Notes under the pieces: generated by a model
Told to the model about the DNA's origin: nothing
What the model saw: only the letters and a program-made list of their open reading frames with translations
Database searches by the model: none
Assembly (NCBI GenBank): GCA_031277355.1
Contig: JAITMN010000065.1
Coordinates: 1 to 8,928, forward strand
DNA: 8,928 nt
Origin: Nevskiaceae bacterium
GTDB lineage: Bacteria; Pseudomonadota; Gammaproteobacteria; Steroidobacterales; Steroidobacteraceae
Direction: 5' to 3'
Made by a program: the position numbers and the translations under genes
Shown here: positions 6,014 through 8,928 of the stretch, in pieces
Layout: the number at the start of each line of letters is the position of its first letter
How positions within the stretch are numbered: position 1 is the first letter of the stretch

Positions 6014-6817
6014 TTACCGAAGCCGCAGCTTGCCCGAGCTGTCGGATTTGTTGCGGTTGTTCTCCTCGCAGACGTATTCGGTCAAGCGCAGGTCCGGCGC
6101 CCACTTGTACTCGGCGCGCGCGGTCCACGGGCGAGAGTAGGTTCGGGGGTCGTCGAGAGTGAAGGTGTTCTCGATCAGGTCCGGCGCCTTCTTGGTCCAG
6201 CGTTCGGTGACTTTCATCGAACTGGACTTGGGCCGCCCTTCCTCATCGACCTGCGTGAAGCCATTGAGACCGGTGGTCTCGATCACCAGCGTGTCGCCTT
6301 CCCAGTGACCGCGCGAATAACCCAGATAGCTGGGCTTGAAATCCGCCGGCATCGGTTTGCCATCCAGATGAATGATGCGATAGGAGTGCATCACCTCGAT
6401 GGCAATGTAGATCGCATCGGGGGTTTGCACGATGTCATAGGGATAGGGCGTGGGCAGCACGCGCGGCACACCCGACGGCAAACAGTTCGCATTGGGATCA
6501 AACAGCGGATCGCCACGCGCTTCGGCGGCCGAGCGATCGAGGAAGAACTGCTTTGCCCACGGCAGGAACGGCGTTTCCGAGCCATCCAGCGGCCGGATGA
6601 TGCGGAAGAAAGTCTGCGGCATCCAGGTTCCGGCAAAGTTGGGCACGCTGTCGGGCACGGTGATGTCGCGTCTGGCCGGATCACCCGTCAGCACAGGCGC
6701 AACCGGTGGTGCAGCGCCTCTGCCCCCCGCTTGTGCCGCGAAACCAGCCGCCGGCATCAGGGCTGCGACTGCAATCGCTCCGGCGATTATCCAGGACACT
6801 CTACTTTTGATGAACAT
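6014..6817 (-). CDS. Exported protein with GHWEGDTL motif (paralogue A)
   Basis: This 267-residue protein is the first gene of the minus-strand pair. Its signal peptide spans residues 1 to about 28 (MFIKSRVSW, then a hydrophobic Ile/Ala-rich core, cleavage near FAA). A Gly/Ala/Pro linker follows to about 45, then PNFAGTW at 59-65, where paralogue B has AGYW. Shared motifs are CLPSGVPR at 112-119, GHWEGDTLVIET at 170-181, LNG at 184-186, MKVTER at 201-206, PWTAR at 230-234 and EYVCEEN at 247-253. The last 14 residues are polar and unlike paralogue B. The strong AGAGGGGA just before ATG 6817 supports this start. The location is predicted periplasmic and the function is unknown. Two cysteines (112, 250) match those of paralogue B. 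The context is a divergent-free, two-gene operon converging on DUF6152. Confidence 0.87.
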   Translation of the reverse strand: MFIKSRVSWIIAGAIAVAALMPAAGFAAQAGGRGAAPPVAPVLTGDPARRDITVPDSVPNFAGTWMPQTFFRIIRPLDGSETPFLPWAKQFFLDRSAAEARGDPLFDPNANCLPSGVPRVLPTPYPYDIVQTPDAIYIAIEVMHSYRIIHLDGKPMPADFKPSYLGYSRGHWEGDTLVIETTGLNGFTQVDEEGRPKSSSMKVTERWTKKAPDLIENTFTLDDPRTYSRPWTARAEYKWAPDLRLTEYVCEENNRNKSDSSGKLRLR

Positions 6818-6935
6818 CGTCCCCTCTGCCGCGTTTTCCAGGGCCCGTGCGCCCGTGGCCTATCTTACTCGCGAGTCTGTTATCTGATGCGAGTCATCAG
6901 AATTGGCGTTACGCGCTTGCGGGTGCCGCGCCCGA
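6818..6935. promoter_or_regulatory. Intergenic region holding the promoter side of the paralogue pair
   Basis: This 118-base gap follows the end of the zinc-knuckle gene and precedes paralogue A on the minus strand. It contains a perfect 10-bp palindrome, ACTCGCGAGT at 6867-6876, and a second copy of its half-site GCGAGT at 6889-6894 inside GATGCGAGTCATC (6886-6898), which has 4-bp inverted ends. These repeated half-sites lie some 50-80 bases upstream of the start codon and could be an operator. I could not identify clear -35/-10 boxes. Confidence 0.35.
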
Positions 6936-8627
6936 TCATTCATCTCCGACGAAAATGCCCTTGCGCTTGAACCACGCTGCGGTTTTCACATAGGGCGCGA
7001 AGCGCTCCAGGTGCAGTGTCTTCTCGATCGCGGCCATCGGAGCGTTGTTCCAGCGCGGCAGTTTTTGGTGATGCGTCAGCAAGCCGATTGCCCCGCCGAG
7101 CCAGGCTGCCAACACGGCGATGCCCGCGAAGCGTTTGAAAGGCTGCCAATTGCGTCCGTGCTGTCGGTATTCGGCGGGCACGGAACGGCGGCGAATCGCG
7201 CTGACGATCATGCTGATGAAAGCCGCGACGGGAGACACAAGGCAAGTCACCACCGCTGCCGCAAGCGCCAATACGATTGAGGCCATCGTCACGGGGAACC
7301 AGCCCTCGGGCGTTTCTCGTTCCACCAGGTTCTGCGCGCCCAGAAACAAAAGCAGCAAGGGCAGCGCCATGACGCCGATCCATGACCACAGCGAATTCGG
7401 CGGCGATATCTTGTCGAGCAGCGCGATCATGCATCTTTCCAGCAGATTGCCCGACTCGGTGGAAATATAACCCTCGCAGGCTCGGATCACTTCCTGCCCA
7501 GGCGACTGGCGATCTGCCGCCTTGAGTTGGGCGACGGACTTCAGCGCCGCATCCAGCACCGGCTGACCGGAATAGGTCTCGAAGAACTTGCGCGCACGCC
7601 CGGTATTGAAGGATTTTTCCCCGCCTGACCAGATGTTGTTCAGATCGGTCAGTTCCTCGATGAACACATCGTCGAAAACAGGGGGTCTGATGAAGGCCAG
7701 GGCTTTGTCGCCCACCGCCGCAGCCAGATAGGTTTTGCCGCGCAGCACCAGAACCAGTTCAGCAGCCGTGGTGTGGCTTTCATACCCAACGCGCCAGGTA
7801 TCCGGCGCGGTGTCCTGATGATTGAACGGCGTGAAATCCAGATACTGCACCACGCTGCCCACCGGCAGGGTGAGCAGATAGTCGGTCAGCGCCTGATTCG
7901 ACAACGCCGAGTGCGTGGTCACGATCACTTTGGGCTCGGCGCGCACAGTGACCGACGTGATGTGGGTAAAAAAACCATGTCCACTGCAGCCGGAACATTC
8001 AACCTTGCCGGAGCCACTGCAAGGGCTGCAGGCCACCCATCTCTTGGAACCACAGGCGTAGCAGTTCTGCCGATAGACTTCATTGTGGCCTTGGTCATTG
8101 GGCCCGGTAGCCACCCACCGGTATCTCGTGATCACACCGACGCCGCCGCAACGGGAACAGGATTGATTGCCCTTGCCGCCACAGGAAGAACAGGCTACGG
8201 CGCCTTCACCCCCACACTGGCTGCACCGCTCATGAACCGAGTGCTGGCCGAAGTCCCACATTTCAACGCTCTGCTGCGCGCCGGCCAACCCTGCGCCTGC
8301 CTGCGCGAGCACGTCCGCCATGAAATTTTCGCGAATGGGCTTGTGATGCCGGCCCAATTCGCAACGCTGCGCTGTCTCCTGCTCATAGGCCCGGCGATCG
8401 GAACCAAAATGAGTGCTGGCAGCCCGCTTGCCCTGGAGCCGCTCGTCCGATGTGCAGGGAACGAACGACCAATCCACCTCGTAGACGACATGACAAGGAC
8501 ACGAACGGCCACCGGCATTGATGACTTCGGTTCGCTCCACATGGTTGCCATGGATCAAACCGGCAATGTCGGCGTGCAGACGTTCAACGATCCTTGCGCC
8601 CGCAGGATCCTGTGGTTGTGAGGACAT
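6936..8627 (-). CDS. Membrane protein with six DnaJ-type Cys-x-x-Cys zinc knuckles, no J domain
   Basis: This is a 563-residue protein from ATG 8627. Residues 1-130 are mainly polar and include a CPCHVVYEVDW segment near 43. Residues 135-214 carry CSQCGGEG, CSSCGGKG and CSRCGGVG, then after a 27-residue insert CYACGSKRW, CSPCSGSG and CSGCSGHG. These are six CxxC pairs, five of them of the CxxCxGxG type known from the DnaJ cysteine-rich domain (which has four), so at least two or three zinc ions could be bound. A beta-rich region of unknown family follows (215-410). Hydrophobic segments lie at about 413-431, 444-477 (long enough for two spans) and 500-518, and a basic tail of 45 residues ends the protein. 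Without a J domain it is not a DnaJ co-chaperone. The start at 8627 is favoured by AAAGGGG about 6 bases upstream; a start at ATG 8711 would add 28 residues containing CGLFCKGCG. I infer a membrane-bound protein-binding or stress-sensing role, but no function is known to me. Confidence 0.85.
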   Translation of the reverse strand: MSSQPQDPAGARIVERLHADIAGLIHGNHVERTEVINAGGRSCPCHVVYEVDWSFVPCTSDERLQGKRAASTHFGSDRRAYEQETAQRCELGRHHKPIRENFMADVLAQAGAGLAGAQQSVEMWDFGQHSVHERCSQCGGEGAVACSSCGGKGNQSCSRCGGVGVITRYRWVATGPNDQGHNEVYRQNCYACGSKRWVACSPCSGSGKVECSGCSGHGFFTHITSVTVRAEPKVIVTTHSALSNQALTDYLLTLPVGSVVQYLDFTPFNHQDTAPDTWRVGYESHTTAAELVLVLRGKTYLAAAVGDKALAFIRPPVFDDVFIEELTDLNNIWSGGEKSFNTGRARKFFETYSGQPVLDAALKSVAQLKAADRQSPGQEVIRACEGYISTESGNLLERCMIALLDKISPPNSLWSWIGVMALPLLLLFLGAQNLVERETPEGWFPVTMASIVLALAAAVVTCLVSPVAAFISMIVSAIRRRSVPAEYRQHGRNWQPFKRFAGIAVLAAWLGGAIGLLTHHQKLPRWNNAPMAAIEKTLHLERFAPYVKTAAWFKRKGIFVGDE

Positions 8628-8767
8628 GCCCGGCCCCTTTGATCGCGGGCCGCCGGGCGCGCCCGACCAATGCCCGCAGCCTTTGCAAAACAGACCGCAG
8701 GGTAGCGCCATCGCCCCATGCGGGCAATCTGGTGGCGCATCACGCAGGCCGCGCCATCACGGGGCAA

Positions 8768-8797
8768 TTGGCAGGGCAATAATAATTTAGCTAAAAT
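8768..8797 (+). promoter_or_regulatory. Predicted promoter of the phd-type antitoxin gene
   Basis: TTGGCA at 8768-8773 and TAAAAT at 8792-8797 are separated by 18 bases, giving four or five of six consensus matches at each box. A start point 6 or 7 bases after the -10 box falls at 8803-8804, on the A of the ATG. The mRNA would therefore be leaderless or nearly so, which agrees with the lack of a Shine-Dalgarno sequence in front of 8804. Confidence 0.55.
8786..8795. promoter_or_regulatory. Palindrome TTTAGCTAAA overlapping the -10 box (candidate operator)
   Basis: This is a perfect 10-bp palindrome that overlaps the first four bases of the -10 box at 8792-8797. Phd/YefM antitoxins repress their own operons by binding short palindromes at the promoter, so this is the natural candidate operator. 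The sequence is not identical to published Phd or YefM sites that I recall, and a single copy may be too little for cooperative binding. Confidence 0.45.
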
Positions 8798-8803
8798 GGC
8801 CAA

Positions 8804-8928
8804 ATGTCCAAACGCATTTCCGCAAGTGACGCAAAGAACAATTTTGGCGGTCTTCTCGAAGATGTGGCTTCGCTGGGCCGCGTGGAGATCGTCAAACACG
8901 GGCGCCTCGTCGCCGTCGTCCTGTCGCC
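8804..8928 (+). CDS. Phd/YefM-family antitoxin, 5' part (cut by window end)
   Basis: Forty-one codons are visible, reading MSKRISASDAKNNFGGLLED and continuing through a VEIVKHGRLVAVVLSP segment to the window end. This is the classic N-terminal DNA-binding domain of Phd/YefM antitoxins: the 'SASDAKNNFGGLLE' helix, then two beta strands with 'V.I.KHGRPVAVV'. Such proteins neutralise a toxin of the RelE/ParE, Doc or PIN type through a flexible C-terminal tail and repress their own operon. The gene is incomplete; the toxin gene would lie to the right of the window. There is no ribosome site in front of the ATG, and a promoter placed to start at the ATG suggests leaderless translation. A nearby ATG at 8796 is in another frame. 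Confidence 0.85.
   Translation, partial: MSKRISASDAKNNFGGLLEDVASLGRVEIVKHGRLVAVVLS

Noticed and set aside
5573..6970. A 465-codon plus-strand frame opposite the two exported-protein genes
   Set aside because: It is Arg/Gly-rich with no recognisable motif and spans two genes with signal peptides, shared motifs and good spacing on the minus strand.
7773..8621. A 282-codon plus-strand frame opposite the zinc-knuckle gene
   Set aside because: The minus strand has the repeated CxxCxGxG pattern and membrane spans; the plus product has no family resemblance.
8796..8928. Overlapping frame starting at ATG 8796
   Set aside because: It gives a Trp/Arg/Ser-rich product with no family, while the frame from 8804 matches the Phd/YefM N-terminus.

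Overview
The window is GC-rich and looks chromosomal, with gammaproteobacterial gene content. The kinase/TPR protein resembles those of Xanthomonadales-type genomes. The DUF6152 gene and the two GxWEGDTL-type secreted proteins are what I would expect in Steroidobacteraceae-like or related soil and freshwater bacteria. The organism assignment is an inference from family resemblance and is weak. No rRNA, tRNA, CRISPR array or complete insertion sequence was seen.

Left part (1-1652): an eroded accessory region. It starts with the 3' end of an unrecognised gene. About 500 bases without an intact gene follow. This stretch carries minus-strand scraps that look like YeeE/YedE and DUF6691 membrane proteins. 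Next is a minus-strand type IV toxin-antitoxin locus in which the AbiEi antitoxin gene is intact but the AbiEii toxin gene is reduced to about 340 bases with frame changes and deletions. The ATGA start/stop overlap between the two genes is still there.

Centre (1653-5176): a short AT-rich intergenic stretch separates the divergent antitoxin from a large plus-strand gene. That gene encodes a Ser/Thr protein kinase with one membrane span and a long C-terminal TPR region. Downstream, with its own predicted promoter, is a small secreted DUF6152 protein.

Right-centre (5203-6817): a compact hairpin lies at the convergence point with a minus-strand pair of paralogous exported proteins. The two genes are 6 nt apart and very probably form one transcript. 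They share a Cys-Pro-x-Gly-x-Pro-Arg motif, a Gly-x-Trp-Glu-Gly-Asp-Thr-Leu motif, Pro-Trp-Thr-Ala-Arg and a C-terminal Glu-rich Cys motif. With DUF6152 they look like a periplasmic cassette of unknown function.

Right end (6936-8928): a minus-strand gene encodes an unusual membrane protein carrying six Cys-x-x-Cys knuckles of the DnaJ zinc-finger kind but no J domain. Divergent from it, and cut off by the window end, is a Phd/YefM-family antitoxin. Its predicted promoter would start transcription at or next to the ATG, and a 10-bp palindrome overlaps its -10 box. The window therefore has a decayed toxin-antitoxin locus at one end and the start of what may be an intact one at the other.
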